Origin: Staphylococcus simulans
GTDB taxonomy: Bacteria; Bacillota; Bacilli; Staphylococcales; Staphylococcaceae
DNA length: 47,763 nucleotides
Assembly: GCF_002994445.1 (NCBI RefSeq)
Contig: NZ_MRZJ01000014.1
Span: 1 to 47,763, forward strand
Direction: 5' to 3'
The position numbers were made by a program, and so were the translations under genes. Below the pieces are notes generated by a model. It did no database searches, was not told where the DNA came from, and saw only the letters and a program-made list of their open reading frames with translations. Shown here one piece after another: positions 8,135-17,164 of the stretch (its first letter is position 1; each line of letters starts with the position of its first letter).

Positions 8135-9565
8135 TTAATCGTGATGTACGCCCCACAGCGCTGTTTCACATGTTTTAATAATACGTTTCAATACCGCTAT
8201 ACGTGCTGTTTTCTTATGATCAGCAGGTACAATATACCATGGCGCATTAGAAGTATTCGTTTTATTAACCATATCCGCACTAGCTTCTAAATATAAATCC
8301 CATTTTTCACGGTTGCGCCAATCTTCATCTGTGATTTTCCATTGTTTATCTGGATTGTCTTCTCTCGCTTTAAAGCGTTCCAACTGTACATCTTTATCTA
8401 AGCTGAGGAAGAATTTCAAGATGATTGCACCTTCATCTGTCCACATTTTTTCAAAGTCGTTAATTTCATGATACGCACGCTGCCATTCGTCTGTAGTCGC
8501 AAAACCTTCCACACGTTCTACAAGTACTCGGCCATACCAGCTGCGGTCAAACATTTCAATATGTCCAGTTCTTGGCATATCATGCGCAAAGCGCCATAAA
8601 TATTGATGTGCCAGTTCTACATCAGTCGGTGCACTAATCGCACTAACTTCATAACCTGTCGGATCTAATTTTTCACGAATACGTTTGATATTGCCGCCTT
8701 TACCCGCTGCGTCCATACCTTCAAAGACTAAAATCAATGGAATTTTTCTTTCATACAACGCAAATTGAATTTCCAGCATACGTGCTTGCAGCTTTTCAAT
8801 TTGTGCATTATAATCTGCTTTGCTGACTTTAGGCAATGGATTATCAAATAAATCTGTTTTAAAGTCAGGTGTAAATAAACCGTCACGTGTTTTGACACGT
8901 TCGTGAAAAGCTTTAATCGCTTTTTTCAAACGTTTGATAATATGTTCATACATACGAATCGTAGCCGCTTCTCTATCCGTATAATCAATCACTTGCCAAT
9001 CTTTTTGTTTCGGATCATTTAAAATACGGCTCATCTCTTCAAGATAAATATCATCAGGAATAACATTTTCATATTCTTGTGCTTTCCAGCGTGTCAACGG
9101 ATTCTCTTTTGTTTGTAAAATATGTTCTTGTCGTTTTTGTTCATCAATTTCAATATAGAATTTGATAATTTCGTAATGGTCATTTTCAAGCATAGTTTCA
9201 AAGCCTGCGATCTGGTCGCGCAGCACATCATAATCTTTATACTGTAGATGCTTTATACCATTGACTTTGTAATCAATATAGTGTGCATACCAGCTTCTGA
9301 AATAGATATTGATTTCGCCTTTGCCCGGTAAGGTATTCCAATACTTTTGAAGAAATTGATAGCGCAGATTTTCTTGAGTCGGCGATGCTGTCGCAATAAA
9401 GCTGGAATATTTAGCATCCAATGTAAGTAGTAATTCATTAGACAAACGTGTCTTTCCTGCTGCCGGCACCCCTTCGAATACAATCATAACCGGTATCCCT
9501 AGCTGATGCGTTGTTCTTGTTAGCTCAGATGCTTTTAACTCAAGGTCTTTAATCTTAGTTGACAT
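8135..9565 (-). CDS. pap: polyphosphate:AMP phosphotransferase, tandem PPK2 domains
   Basis: It transfers phosphate from polyphosphate to AMP, giving ADP, in the cytoplasm. The 476-residue protein holds two PPK2 modules. The C-terminal one looks catalytic: Walker A GMDAAGKG (283-290), then the Walker B/lid region MFDRSWYGRVLVERVEGF. The N-terminal one is diverged: GVPAAGKT (32-39) and IYFRSWYAHYID, lacking the usual acidic residue in the first loop. This two-domain layout is that of PAP-type (class II) PPK2 enzymes. Start is ATG at 9565. The CDF exporter gene follows on the same strand after 84 nt. Confidence 0.9.
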   Translation of the reverse strand: MSTKIKDLELKASELTRTTHQLGIPVMIVFEGVPAAGKTRLSNELLLTLDAKYSSFIATASPTQENLRYQFLQKYWNTLPGKGEINIYFRSWYAHYIDYKVNGIKHLQYKDYDVLRDQIAGFETMLENDHYEIIKFYIEIDEQKRQEHILQTKENPLTRWKAQEYENVIPDDIYLEEMSRILNDPKQKDWQVIDYTDREAATIRMYEHIIKRLKKAIKAFHERVKTRDGLFTPDFKTDLFDNPLPKVSKADYNAQIEKLQARMLEIQFALYERKIPLILVFEGMDAAGKGGNIKRIREKLDPTGYEVSAISAPTDVELAHQYLWRFAHDMPRTGHIEMFDRSWYGRVLVERVEGFATTDEWQRAYHEINDFEKMWTDEGAIILKFFLSLDKDVQLERFKAREDNPDKQWKITDEDWRNREKWDLYLEASADMVNKTNTSNAPWYIVPADHKKTARIAVLKRIIKTCETALWGVHHD

Positions 9566-9661
9566 ATTCTCACCCCATTTATAAACTTACTTCTAAATTA
9601 ACACTTTTTCAGACTGAATTGCGCAAATGAGTAAAATTCCACTCAACAAATCATTATGTAT

Positions 9662-9693
9662 AAAAAAAGCAGCTCACTATCAAAGCAAGCCGC
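9662..9693 (-). terminator. terminator of the fructosamine-kinase-family gene
   Basis: Read on the minus strand, GCGGCT pairs with AGCTGC (one G-U) and is followed by seven T. It lies just after the stop at 9712 and before the upstream region of the PPK2 gene. Confidence 0.65.
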
Positions 9694-9711
9694 CCGATGC
9701 ATTCATTTCTT

Positions 9712-10584
9712 TTAAAAGTTTGTATCACTTAAAATTTTATCCATTGAAGCATCCACACTGCCCTCGTACATCGTACCGAATTTCACTAAATGAACAAGCA
9801 GTAAATAGAATTTATAGAATTCAATACGCTGATAAGCGCCTTCATCTAGAGGATATGCTTTATCGTAAGCTTCATAAAATTCTTCTGAGAAGCCGCCGAA
9901 TGTAATTGTCGCACCTAAATCAAATTCTCTATCGCCATATAATGGTGCTGGGTCGAATAAGGCAGGTTCTCCGTTTTCTAAGAACATATAATTGCCGCCC
10001 CATAAGTCGCCATGCAATAAAGAAGGTTTGCTTTTATGGTTGTCTAAAGCCTGTACAATCACTTCTCGGACGTTATCGAATTTATTAAGTTGATCTACAT
10101 TCCATAAACCTTTTTCTACGATTGTTTCTCTTAAATGATCTAATCGGCGATTCACAAAGATTTCTTTCCAAGAATCGGTCCATTCATTATTGAATGAAAT
10201 GTCTCTGCCTTCATACGGATAATCATAACCGAAACGTTTATCCGGATTATGGAAATCATGCAGTTTTGCGACGAGTTTGCCAAGTTCTGCTTGGCTGCCG
10301 CGCGGTCCCTCTTCTAACCAGCTTAAAATCAAATAAGCGTCTCCGCCGATTTCACCATTCGCAATAACACGTGGTGCAGTAATTTCTGCGTATTCAAAGT
10401 CTTTTAACCCTTCTGCTTCTGCCGCATAGAAATCATAAGGACTGTCAGGTTGTACAAGTAAAAAGAAAACCTCTCCTGCTTCTGTATCAATGCGGTAAGC
10501 ATCATTCACATCACCGCCGGCAATCGGTACGATATCTTTAATACCAGAGATTGGTAGATTTTGCTGCCATAACTTGTCCATCAT
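9712..10584 (-). CDS. fructosamine kinase family protein
   Basis: An aminoglycoside-phosphotransferase-fold kinase; family members phosphorylate fructosamines or ribulosamines on glycated proteins or free adducts. The 290-residue product has the Brenner-type catalytic loop LLHGDLWGGN, then LFDPAPLYGDREFDLG, which carries the metal-binding Asp. The N-terminal half carries GGDVNDAYRI in place of a glycine loop. Two adjacent ATG codons (10584 and 10581) follow GGGGGAAG; either may be used. It is divergent from the PfoR-type gene. The substrate is inferred from family only. Confidence 0.88.
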   Translation of the reverse strand: MMDKLWQQNLPISGIKDIVPIAGGDVNDAYRIDTEAGEVFFLLVQPDSPYDFYAAEAEGLKDFEYAEITAPRVIANGEIGGDAYLILSWLEEGPRGSQAELGKLVAKLHDFHNPDKRFGYDYPYEGRDISFNNEWTDSWKEIFVNRRLDHLRETIVEKGLWNVDQLNKFDNVREVIVQALDNHKSKPSLLHGDLWGGNYMFLENGEPALFDPAPLYGDREFDLGATITFGGFSEEFYEAYDKAYPLDEGAYQRIEFYKFYLLLVHLVKFGTMYEGSVDASMDKILSDTNF

Positions 10585-10786
10585 GTCTTCCCCCGTTCTT
10601 AATTGTTCTATATATAATATATACCACCCTGCTCATATTTATAACTTTTCTTCTCCTATTTGCCGTTCACACTTTATTACTTTTATTTATTTCATTTTAC
10701 AATGATGTGTTATTCAAAATAACAATCCTTTTTACGTTTGCTTTTATGCTATACTAATGGCAAATAAATGGAGGTCGAAATCCTAA

Positions 10787-11809
10787 ATGAAAAAACTTCT
10801 ACATCGTTGGTTTATACAAGGCCTAAGTTATATGACATTAGGTCTGTTCGGTTCACTCATTATTGGTTTAATCCTGCAGACTATCGGTAAACAAACTTTA
10901 GTTCCTGCTTTAAATTTACATTTCTTATCTGATATCGGAACAGTCGCAATGGGGTTAACCGGCGCTGCTATCGGGGGTGCCATTGCCTATGGTTTAGGTG
11001 CACAGCCTTTAGTTATTTTTTCTTGTATTATCGTCGGTTCTCTCGGCTATGATAAATTCGGAGGCGGTGCTGTCGGTGCTTTTGTGGCGACGTTAATCGC
11101 AACTGAACTCAGTCGTTTTTATGCAGCTAAAACAAAAATAGATATTATTATTTCTCCGCTGCTCACTTTAATTATCGGGGGCGCAGTTGCTAAATTTATC
11201 GGACCCTTCTTAAATGATTTTATGGTTTCACTAGGCAAAATGATTATGCTTGCGACAGATCAGCGTCCGCTGGTTATGGGTATTTTAGTGGCAGTCATTT
11301 TCGGTTTAGCTTTGACAGCACCGATTTCCAGTGCAGCTTTAGCTTTAATGCTCGACTTATCAGGTTTAGCTGCCGGTGCCGCAACGATCGGCTGTTGTGC
11401 ACAAATGGTCGGTTTTGCGGTAACCAGCTATAAAGATAATGGCGTTGGCGGTATTATCTCTATCGGAATCGGTACAAGTATGCTGCAAGTTCCAAACATC
11501 TTGATGAACCCTGCCATTTTGATTCCGCCGACTGTCACAAGTGCCATTGTCGCACCTATCATGACAACACTCTTCCCAATGACAAACAATGCGGCAGGTG
11601 CTGGTATGGGAACGAGCGGATTCATTGGACAAATCATGACCATCAATACTATGGGTGCTTCTACCAAAACATGGTTATTGATTATCATCTTCCAAATCGC
11701 ATTACCTGCCATTGTCAGCTACTTGCTTTATAAAGTATGCCGCAATGCAGGCTGGATTAAAGACGGCGATCAAAAGATTCATATCGGAGACAAGAAAACT
11801 GCAAGTTAA
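10787..11809 (+). CDS. PTS_EIIC_2 / PfoR-type membrane protein (fourth paralogue)
   Basis: A 340-residue polytopic membrane protein of the PTS_EIIC_2 (PfoR-like) family; first described through a Clostridium regulator, but real substrates are unknown. It has about eight to ten hydrophobic segments rich in Gly/Ala/Ile, with family blocks APISSAALALMLDLSGLAAG and GTSGFIGQIMTINTMG. No EIIA or EIIB domain and no phosphorylatable His/Cys site are evident. It is clearly related to, but more diverged than, the three tandem copies at 42530-46046. GGAGG lies 12 nt before the ATG, a little far. An extended -10 (TATACT with TG upstream) lies near 10749. Confidence 0.85.
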   Translation: MKKLLHRWFIQGLSYMTLGLFGSLIIGLILQTIGKQTLVPALNLHFLSDIGTVAMGLTGAAIGGAIAYGLGAQPLVIFSCIIVGSLGYDKFGGGAVGAFVATLIATELSRFYAAKTKIDIIISPLLTLIIGGAVAKFIGPFLNDFMVSLGKMIMLATDQRPLVMGILVAVIFGLALTAPISSAALALMLDLSGLAAGAATIGCCAQMVGFAVTSYKDNGVGGIISIGIGTSMLQVPNILMNPAILIPPTVTSAIVAPIMTTLFPMTNNAAGAGMGTSGFIGQIMTINTMGASTKTWLLIIIFQIALPAIVSYLLYKVCRNAGWIKDGDQKIHIGDKKTAS

Positions 11810-11835
11810 CGCTATAATAATGGTTTCCTAAATAC

Positions 11836-11874
11836 AAATAACGTTTCACCCAACGAAGGGATGAAACGTTATTT
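11836..11874. terminator. bidirectional terminator
   Basis: AAATAACGTTTCA (11836-11848) pairs with TGAAACGTTATTT (11862-11874), 13 bp, flanked by A and T runs. It lies between the convergent PfoR-type gene and deoB. Confidence 0.88.
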
Positions 11875-11918
11875 TTTATGCTTTCAATGATTCACTTCAG
11901 CTTTCTGATGCGCTGATT

Positions 11919-13112
11919 CTATAGTTTATCTACACCCATTTCTGATAAATAGCTGCGTCCGAATTCAGGCATTTTCACACCAAAGTTATCTGCGATTGTC
12001 GCACCGATTGAACTAAACGTTGTATCGCCGCTGAGTTCATGTGCTTTTGTTTTTAATTTAGGGCTGTAGAACAATACAGGGATATATTCGCGTGTATGGT
12101 CTGTACCTGGCGCAATCGGGTCATTACCATGATCCGCTGTAATAATCACTAAATCATCCTCATGCAAGTGCTCAAAGAGCTCAGGCAAGCGTTCATCAAA
12201 GTCTTTGATGGCTTGTGCATAGCCTTCTTTGTCTCGGCGATGTCCGTACAAGGCATCAAAATCAACAAGGTTTAAGAAGCTGATGCCGTTAAAGTCTTGT
12301 TGTACGACATCAATCAATTGATCCATGCCATCCATATTATTTTTAGTACGAATCGCTTTTGTGACACCTTCGCCATCATAGATATCATTGATTTTGCCGA
12401 TAGCTATCACATCATAGTCATTATCTTTAAGTTCATTCATTACAGTACGTCCGAATGGTTTCAAAGCATAATCATGACGGTTAGAAGTACGTGTAAAGTT
12501 GCCAGGTTCTCCAACATAAGGACGTGCGATAATACGTCCGATTAAATATTTAGGGTCTTTAGTCAGTTCACGTACCTTTTCGCAAATATCATATAACTCT
12601 TCAAGCGGGATGATATCTTCATGCGCCGCAATTTGAAGTACAGGGTCTGCAGAAGTGTAGACGATTAAATCACCTGTTTTCATTTGGTGTTCGCCCCACT
12701 CATCAATGATTTGCGTACCAGATGCTGGACGGTTAGCGACAATTTTACGTCCCGTCATCTCTTCGATTTCTTTAACTAACTCATCTGGGAAGCCGTCAGG
12801 GTAAACTTTAAACGGCTGCATAATATTCAAGCCCATAATTTCCCAATGTCCTGTCATCGTATCTTTACCTACAGAAGCTTCGCTCATCTTAGTATAGAAT
12901 GCTTCTGGGTGTTCAACTTCATGCACGACTGGAAGCTTATCGATATTACCTAATCCTAATCTTTCTAAGTTCGGTAAATCTTGTTCAAATCCTTCTAATG
13001 TGTGTTTTAAAGTGTGGCTGCCTTCATCATTGAATGCGGCCGCGTCCGGGCCTTCACCGATACCTACAGAGTCCATCACAATTAAATGTATACGTTTAAA
13101 TGGCGTTGTCAT
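11919..13112 (-). CDS. deoB: phosphopentomutase
   Basis: It interconverts ribose/deoxyribose 1-phosphate and 5-phosphate, a Mn-dependent alkaline-phosphatase-superfamily enzyme in nucleoside salvage. Blocks seen: [13 protein letters not shown] at the N-terminus (metal-binding Asp), KDTMTGHWE (phosphorylated Thr) and ITADHGNDP...DHTREYIP (metal ligands). I prefer ATG at 13112, 9 nt from GGAG; a GTG two codons upstream (13118) sits too close to the site. The product is 397 residues. It follows pdp after 35 nt with no terminator, so the two form an operon. deoC is not present. Confidence 0.96.
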   Translation of the reverse strand: MTTPFKRIHLIVMDSVGIGEGPDAAAFNDEGSHTLKHTLEGFEQDLPNLERLGLGNIDKLPVVHEVEHPEAFYTKMSEASVGKDTMTGHWEIMGLNIMQPFKVYPDGFPDELVKEIEEMTGRKIVANRPASGTQIIDEWGEHQMKTGDLIVYTSADPVLQIAAHEDIIPLEELYDICEKVRELTKDPKYLIGRIIARPYVGEPGNFTRTSNRHDYALKPFGRTVMNELKDNDYDVIAIGKINDIYDGEGVTKAIRTKNNMDGMDQLIDVVQQDFNGISFLNLVDFDALYGHRRDKEGYAQAIKDFDERLPELFEHLHEDDLVIITADHGNDPIAPGTDHTREYIPVLFYSPKLKTKAHELSGDTTFSSIGATIADNFGVKMPEFGRSYLSEMGVDKL

Positions 13113-13147
13113 ACGCACTCGCTCCTATCTATCTTAATTTCATACGT

Positions 13148-14449
13148 TTATTCAGTAATCACAGTATGGATGAGTGTTGGTGTCTCACCTGATTGTGCAA
13201 TCGTAATATTATCATAAAGTTTCGCTTTGACATCATCAATGTCTTCATTATTACTGTAAATAGTCATTAAGCTTTCGCCTTCTGACACTTTATCTCCGAC
13301 TTTCTTATGCAGCATCAAGCCGACACTCAAATCAATGTCATCGTCTTTTGTTTGACGGCCTGCGCCAAGCATCATGGATGCGATACCCATTTCATTTGCG
13401 ACAATTTCAGTCACTACACCGCTTGATTTTGCTGGCAGTTCAATATGGTATTTTGCTTGCGGCAATAATTCTGGATTATCCACTACTTCTGGATTACCCC
13501 CTTGGTTTTGCAAGAATGTACGGAACTTATCTAAAGCTGCACCGCTGTCGATGGCTTCTTTAAGCAGTGTGCGTGCTTCATCTAAAGTTTCTGCTTTACC
13601 TCCTAATACAACCATTTGAGAACCTAAAGTCATCACAAGCTCTGTTAAATCTTCTGGACCTTTGCCGCGCAATGTATCAATCGCTTCTTGTAATTCTAAA
13701 GCGTTGCCGATCGCATTACCGAGCGGTTGGCTCATATCAGAAATAATCGCCATTGTTTGTCTGCCGACATGATTGCCGATTTTTACCATCGCATGTGCTA
13801 AAGCTTTCGCATCTTCTAATGTTTTCATAAAGGCACCGTTGCCTGTTTTAACATCTAATACAATCGCATCAGCACCTGCCGCAATCTTCTTGCTCATAAT
13901 CGAAGATGCGATTAATGGAATGGAATTAACTGTCCCTGTCACATCGCGCAGTGCATAAATCTTCTTATCTGCCGGTGTTAAATTCCCTGTTTGTCCAATA
14001 ACTGCTAATTTATCTTCATTTACAAGACGGATAAATTCATCCTCTGAAATTTCAACGTGGAATCCTTCTACAGATTCTAATTTATCAATCGTACCGCCTG
14101 TATGGCCTAAACCGCGGCCGCTCATTTTAGCTACAGGTACACCCACAGCCGCAACTAAAGGTGCCAATACTAATGTCGTTGTATCGCCGACACCGCCTGT
14201 CGAATGCTTATCTACTTTAATTCCTTCGATTGCGGATAAGTCAATCACATCTCCCGAATGCACCATAGCCATCGTTAATGCGGCACGTTCTTCATCATTC
14301 ATATCTTGGAAATAAGTCGCCATCGCAAAACTCGACATCTGATAATCAGGGATGTCTCCATTGGTATAATGCTCGATCATCCAATTCATTTCCTCTGTCG
14401 TCAATGCCTTCCCATCACGTTTCTTATCGATCAAATCCACCATTCTCAT
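13148..14449 (-). CDS. pdp: pyrimidine-nucleoside phosphorylase
   Basis: It phosphorolyses uridine, deoxyuridine and thymidine to base and (deoxy)ribose 1-phosphate, which DeoB then isomerises. The 433-residue length is typical. Signature blocks: [12 protein letters not shown] (phosphate binding), [19 protein letters not shown] (the thymidine phosphorylase signature) and [10 protein letters not shown]. Start is ATG at 14449 with AAGGAG 9 nt upstream. First gene of the pdp-deoB operon, divergent from the quinone oxidoreductase gene. Confidence 0.96.
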   Translation of the reverse strand: MRMVDLIDKKRDGKALTTEEMNWMIEHYTNGDIPDYQMSSFAMATYFQDMNDEERAALTMAMVHSGDVIDLSAIEGIKVDKHSTGGVGDTTTLVLAPLVAAVGVPVAKMSGRGLGHTGGTIDKLESVEGFHVEISEDEFIRLVNEDKLAVIGQTGNLTPADKKIYALRDVTGTVNSIPLIASSIMSKKIAAGADAIVLDVKTGNGAFMKTLEDAKALAHAMVKIGNHVGRQTMAIISDMSQPLGNAIGNALELQEAIDTLRGKGPEDLTELVMTLGSQMVVLGGKAETLDEARTLLKEAIDSGAALDKFRTFLQNQGGNPEVVDNPELLPQAKYHIELPAKSSGVVTEIVANEMGIASMMLGAGRQTKDDDIDLSVGLMLHKKVGDKVSEGESLMTIYSNNEDIDDVKAKLYDNITIAQSGETPTLIHTVITE

Positions 14450-14521
14450 TATCTGTCACTCCTTAAAGTTTTCTCTTTCATCTGTTCTTTGTGACTTGCC
14501 TTACCTCTATTTTACCATGCA

Positions 14522-14536
14522 TGAAATACAATTTCA
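14522..14536. promoter_or_regulatory. 15-bp palindrome upstream of pdp
   Basis: TGAAAT-ACA-ATTTCA, a perfect 6-3-6 palindrome in the divergent region between pdp and the oxidoreductase gene. A TAAAAT -10-like element for pdp lies just downstream on the minus strand. It is a plausible repressor operator for nucleoside catabolism; the regulator is unknown. Confidence 0.45.
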
Positions 14537-14586
14537 CAAACTGGTGAATTCTAGATTAATCAACTTCTCCAAAGGGAATTGGGGTG

Positions 14587-14592
14587 TATAAT
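14587..14592 (+). promoter_or_regulatory. -10 element of the quinone oxidoreductase gene
   Basis: A consensus TATAAT preceded by GTG lies 30 nt before the ATG. I see no good -35 at normal distance, so activity may depend on the upstream TG or on an activator. Confidence 0.5.
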
Positions 14593-14622
14593 GAAGTATA
14601 TTGGAAATTGGAAGTGTGAGTC

Positions 14623-15633
14623 ATGACAAACGATAAAATGCAAGCTGTAGTGATACATAAATATAAAAAAGCACAACAAGCAAAAATTGAAACAGTAGAA
14701 CGCCCGAAAATTGAAGACAATCAAGTCTTAGTCAAAGTCCATGCGGCAAGTTTAAACCCTGTAGACTATAAAATTGCACAAGGCGGCGCTATCCGTATGT
14801 TCTTTAATTATAAAACACCGTATATTATGGGGCATGATTTTGCAGGCGAAGTCGTCGCCGTCGGCAAACATGTTGTTGCGTTTCAAATCGGCGATGCAGT
14901 GTACGGCACAAAACCAGGGGCCTTAGCACAATATACTGCCGCAACACAAAATGAAATAGCTGCCATGCCGCGCAATTTAAGCTATGCACACGCCGCTGCG
15001 CTCCCTATGGCAGGCTTAACAGCGTATCAAGCACTCAATGATACGATGCATGTCACACGCGGCCAGAACGTCTTAATTCAAGCAGGTTCTGGCGGTGTGG
15101 GTACATTAGCTGTTCAAATCGCAAAAGTATTGGGTGCACATGTTGCGACAACAACTAGTGCTAAAAACCGAGAATTAGTTAAAGCGCTAGGTGCCGATAT
15201 TGTTATCGATTACCACCGTCAAAACTTCACTGAAATCTTAAAAGACTACGATGGTGTCTTAGATACATTAGGCGGCACACATTTATTAGATGCCTTTAAA
15301 ATAATAAAACCGCTCGGAAAAGTCGTTTCTATCAACGGTAAACCTGACGGTGAAAATGCAATCCAATTCGGTATGCCGTTATGGAAAAGATGGTTGCTGC
15401 AATGGTCAGCACGCAAAATCCATCGCACAGCACGCGAACATCACGCCGTATATCATTTTCTCTTTATGCATAACAGCCGAAAAACGCTTAATAAATTGCG
15501 TCAATTAGTAGAAAGCGGAAAAATCCGTCCAGTAATTGATGTGACGTTTGATTTTGAAGAGATAAACAATGCCTTGGATTATCTTAAACAAGGACATGCT
15601 GCAGGCAAAGTAGTAATCCGTATGTCACGTTAA
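14623..15633 (+). CDS. NADP-dependent quinone oxidoreductase-like, zinc-free MDR family
   Basis: A 336-residue medium-chain dehydrogenase/reductase. The N-terminal GroES-like domain has the LNPVDYKIAQG and MGHDFAGEVVAVG blocks but no zinc-binding Cys set. This is followed by a Rossmann domain with QAGSGGVGTLAVQIAKVLGAHV (dinucleotide site). Such proteins reduce quinones or enones with NADPH; the exact substrate is not inferable. Start ATG at 14623 with a weak GGAAG site. Monocistronic, with a very strong terminator downstream. Confidence 0.9.
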   Translation: MTNDKMQAVVIHKYKKAQQAKIETVERPKIEDNQVLVKVHAASLNPVDYKIAQGGAIRMFFNYKTPYIMGHDFAGEVVAVGKHVVAFQIGDAVYGTKPGALAQYTAATQNEIAAMPRNLSYAHAAALPMAGLTAYQALNDTMHVTRGQNVLIQAGSGGVGTLAVQIAKVLGAHVATTTSAKNRELVKALGADIVIDYHRQNFTEILKDYDGVLDTLGGTHLLDAFKIIKPLGKVVSINGKPDGENAIQFGMPLWKRWLLQWSARKIHRTAREHHAVYHFLFMHNSRKTLNKLRQLVESGKIRPVIDVTFDFEEINNALDYLKQGHAAGKVVIRMSR

Positions 15634-15647
15634 GCTTTATGTATACA

Positions 15648-15704
15648 AAAGACACCGTCTTCCTTACAAACGCATCTGTTTGTTATAAGGAAGACGGTGT
15701 CTTT
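15648..15704. terminator. long bidirectional terminator
   Basis: The 19-nt arms at 15648-15666 and 15686-15704 are perfectly complementary (inner part ACACCGTCTTCC / GGAAGACGGTGT), and the loop holds a further ACAAAC/GTTTGT stem. A and T runs flank it. It lies between the convergent oxidoreductase and Spo0M-like genes. Confidence 0.93.
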
Positions 15705-15714
15705 CTATTTCAAT

Positions 15715-16116
15715 TTATTGAATTCTGATTTCAGCATCTTCTTCAGCATCTGCACCGCTGTCGATATAGACATAAGTTCTTAATGTCAGTGCATCTGTGC
15801 CTTTTTCGAAATCAAATTTTTCTAATGGGAATTCGAATGCTTTTTCAGTAGTTTCTCCAGCCTCAACTACTTGTTTGCTTTGAATTTCATATTCTTGCAA
15901 CACGTTTTCCATTTCATCAAAGTCACTATGTTCTGTTGAATTTTTAACATGTTCAATCAGTGACAATTTAATTTTAGAGATTTGCTGATCAGCGTCTCCG
16001 CCTTTAAGCACAACTTTCCCTTTAATTAATTCATTAGCATCAAATGCTTCTTTTTCTAGGCGTGTTTCGATTGTTAAAGCCCCAACGCCTAAAGATGTTA
16101 GTAATTTTTCAAACAT
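15715..16116 (-). CDS. short Spo0M-family protein (arrestin-like fold)
   Basis: The 133 residues match the N-terminal half of the Spo0M family, with FEKLLTSLGVGALTIETRL at the start, then KGKVVLKGGDADQQI and an acidic C-terminus. B. subtilis Spo0M is about twice as long. The reading frame ends cleanly near a strong terminator, so this is probably a natural short form, not a truncation. Staphylococci do not sporulate, so the sporulation name is historical; a cell-envelope or cytoskeletal role is only a guess. ATG at 16116 follows AAGGAGG at normal distance. It has its own promoter with an internal palindrome. Confidence 0.82.
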   Translation of the reverse strand: MFEKLLTSLGVGALTIETRLEKEAFDANELIKGKVVLKGGDADQQISKIKLSLIEHVKNSTEHSDFDEMENVLQEYEIQSKQVVEAGETTEKAFEFPLEKFDFEKGTDALTLRTYVYIDSGADAEEDAEIRIQ

Positions 16117-16231
16117 GATGAGAATCCTCCTTGAAATGATGAAATTGATATATCACTACTCACCCTACCTCTATTCCCCGTAAGCAAGGTGTTTCATTCA
16201 TGAAATGACGATATATTTCAATAACACAAGT

Positions 16232-16261
16232 ATTTTAAAGAAATCACAGATTTCTTGTCAA
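16232..16261 (-). promoter_or_regulatory. promoter of the Spo0M-like gene with palindromic spacer
   Basis: On the minus strand, TTGACA (16256-16261), 18 nt, TAAAAT (16232-16237). The spacer is filled by a 19-bp palindrome, AAGAAATC-ACA-GATTTCTT (16238-16256). The leader would be about 110 nt. Confidence 0.7.
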
Positions 16262-16279
16262 CAAAGACAGGTTAAAAAA

Positions 16280-16309
16280 AGACGCTGAGCAAACTGATGC
16301 CCAACGTCT
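16280..16309 (-). terminator. pflA terminator
   Basis: On the minus strand AGACGTTGGGC pairs imperfectly with GCTCAGCGTCT and is followed by seven T. It lies 12 nt after the pflA stop. Confidence 0.85.
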
Positions 16310-16320
16310 GTTTCATTTGA

Positions 16321-17073
16321 TTATACACTTACAGGTGTAAGTCCTTTAAAGTTCACTAAATTATAAGCACGTACCACTTCTTCGTTCGTCGGCTCTTGTA
16401 CACCTTCTAACGGATACGCAAGCTCTAAAGCTTCATACTTATGCACACCTAATTGATGGTAAGGCAGAATTTCAAAACGTTCTACATTATCTAAAGTATT
16501 GATAAATTCGCCTAGTTTTCTTAAATGTTCTTCATCATCTGTATAACCCGGCACAAGGACGTGACGGATCCATACAGACTGCTTGCGTTCTGAAAGCATC
16601 TTCGCAAATTTAATAATATGCGTATTCGGTTTGCCTGTAAGCTCAATATGCTTTGCTTCATCCATATGTTTTAAATCCAGCAAAACTAAATCCGTATGCT
16701 CAAGCAGATTGTCTAAATGGGAAAGGAATGCAGGGGTTTCATTCACACATCCTGCCGAAGTATCAATACATGTATGAATACCTGCTTGCTTAAGCTTTTG
16801 AAATAGTGCTTCGATAAACGGCATTTGAAGCAGCGGCTCTCCGCCGCTTACAGTGACACCGCCGCCGGAAACTGAAAAGTAAGGACGATAAGGAAGAATT
16901 TCATCCACCAATTCGTCAACAGTTGCTTTGCGCGGTGCATCTGTTAACCCCCAAGTATCAGGGTTGTGACAGTACAGGCATCTCAATAAACACCCTTGTG
17001 TAAATATAATGTAGCGAAGCCCTGGTCCGTCAACTGTCCCTAAACTTTCTACTGAGTGAATTCTTCCTTCCAT
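16321..17073 (-). CDS. pflA: pyruvate formate-lyase activating enzyme
   Basis: A radical SAM enzyme that abstracts a hydrogen from the C-terminal glycine of PflB, creating the glycyl radical needed for anaerobic pyruvate cleavage. It has 250 residues; the cluster motif CLLRCLYC gives Cys28, Cys32 and Cys35. SAM-binding blocks [14 protein letters not shown] and ETNTS-like DTSAG follow. It lies downstream of pflB after about 90 nt that contain a stem-loop, so it is probably co-transcribed at a reduced level. Start is ATG at 17073 with AAAGGA upstream. Confidence 0.96.
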   Translation of the reverse strand: MEGRIHSVESLGTVDGPGLRYIIFTQGCLLRCLYCHNPDTWGLTDAPRKATVDELVDEILPYRPYFSVSGGGVTVSGGEPLLQMPFIEALFQKLKQAGIHTCIDTSAGCVNETPAFLSHLDNLLEHTDLVLLDLKHMDEAKHIELTGKPNTHIIKFAKMLSERKQSVWIRHVLVPGYTDDEEHLRKLGEFINTLDNVERFEILPYHQLGVHKYEALELAYPLEGVQEPTNEEVVRAYNLVNFKGLTPVSV

Positions 17074-17124
17074 AATAATCGTCCTTTCTTTATTTATGTG
17101 ATCCTTATGCTTTATTTAAAAGGG

Positions 17125-17147
17125 AAAGCCGCATGATTGACGGCTTT
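17125..17147 (-). terminator. intercistronic stem-loop between pflB and pflA
   Basis: AAAGCCG (17125-17131) pairs with CGGCTTT (17141-17147). The following minus-strand bases are CCCTTTT, a weak tail, so this is probably a partial terminator or an mRNA 3'-end stabiliser that lowers pflA relative to pflB. Confidence 0.6.
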
Positions 17148-17164
17148 TAATCCCCTGTTAGTGA

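Noticed and set aside
9627..10088. Plus-strand open frames opposite the fructosamine kinase gene
   Set aside because: Shadows of a clearly recognised gene; no ribosome site.
15715..16116. Spo0M-like gene as a pseudogene
   Set aside because: Half the Bacillus length, but with a good ribosome site, own promoter, clean stop and strong terminator; a natural short form is more likely.
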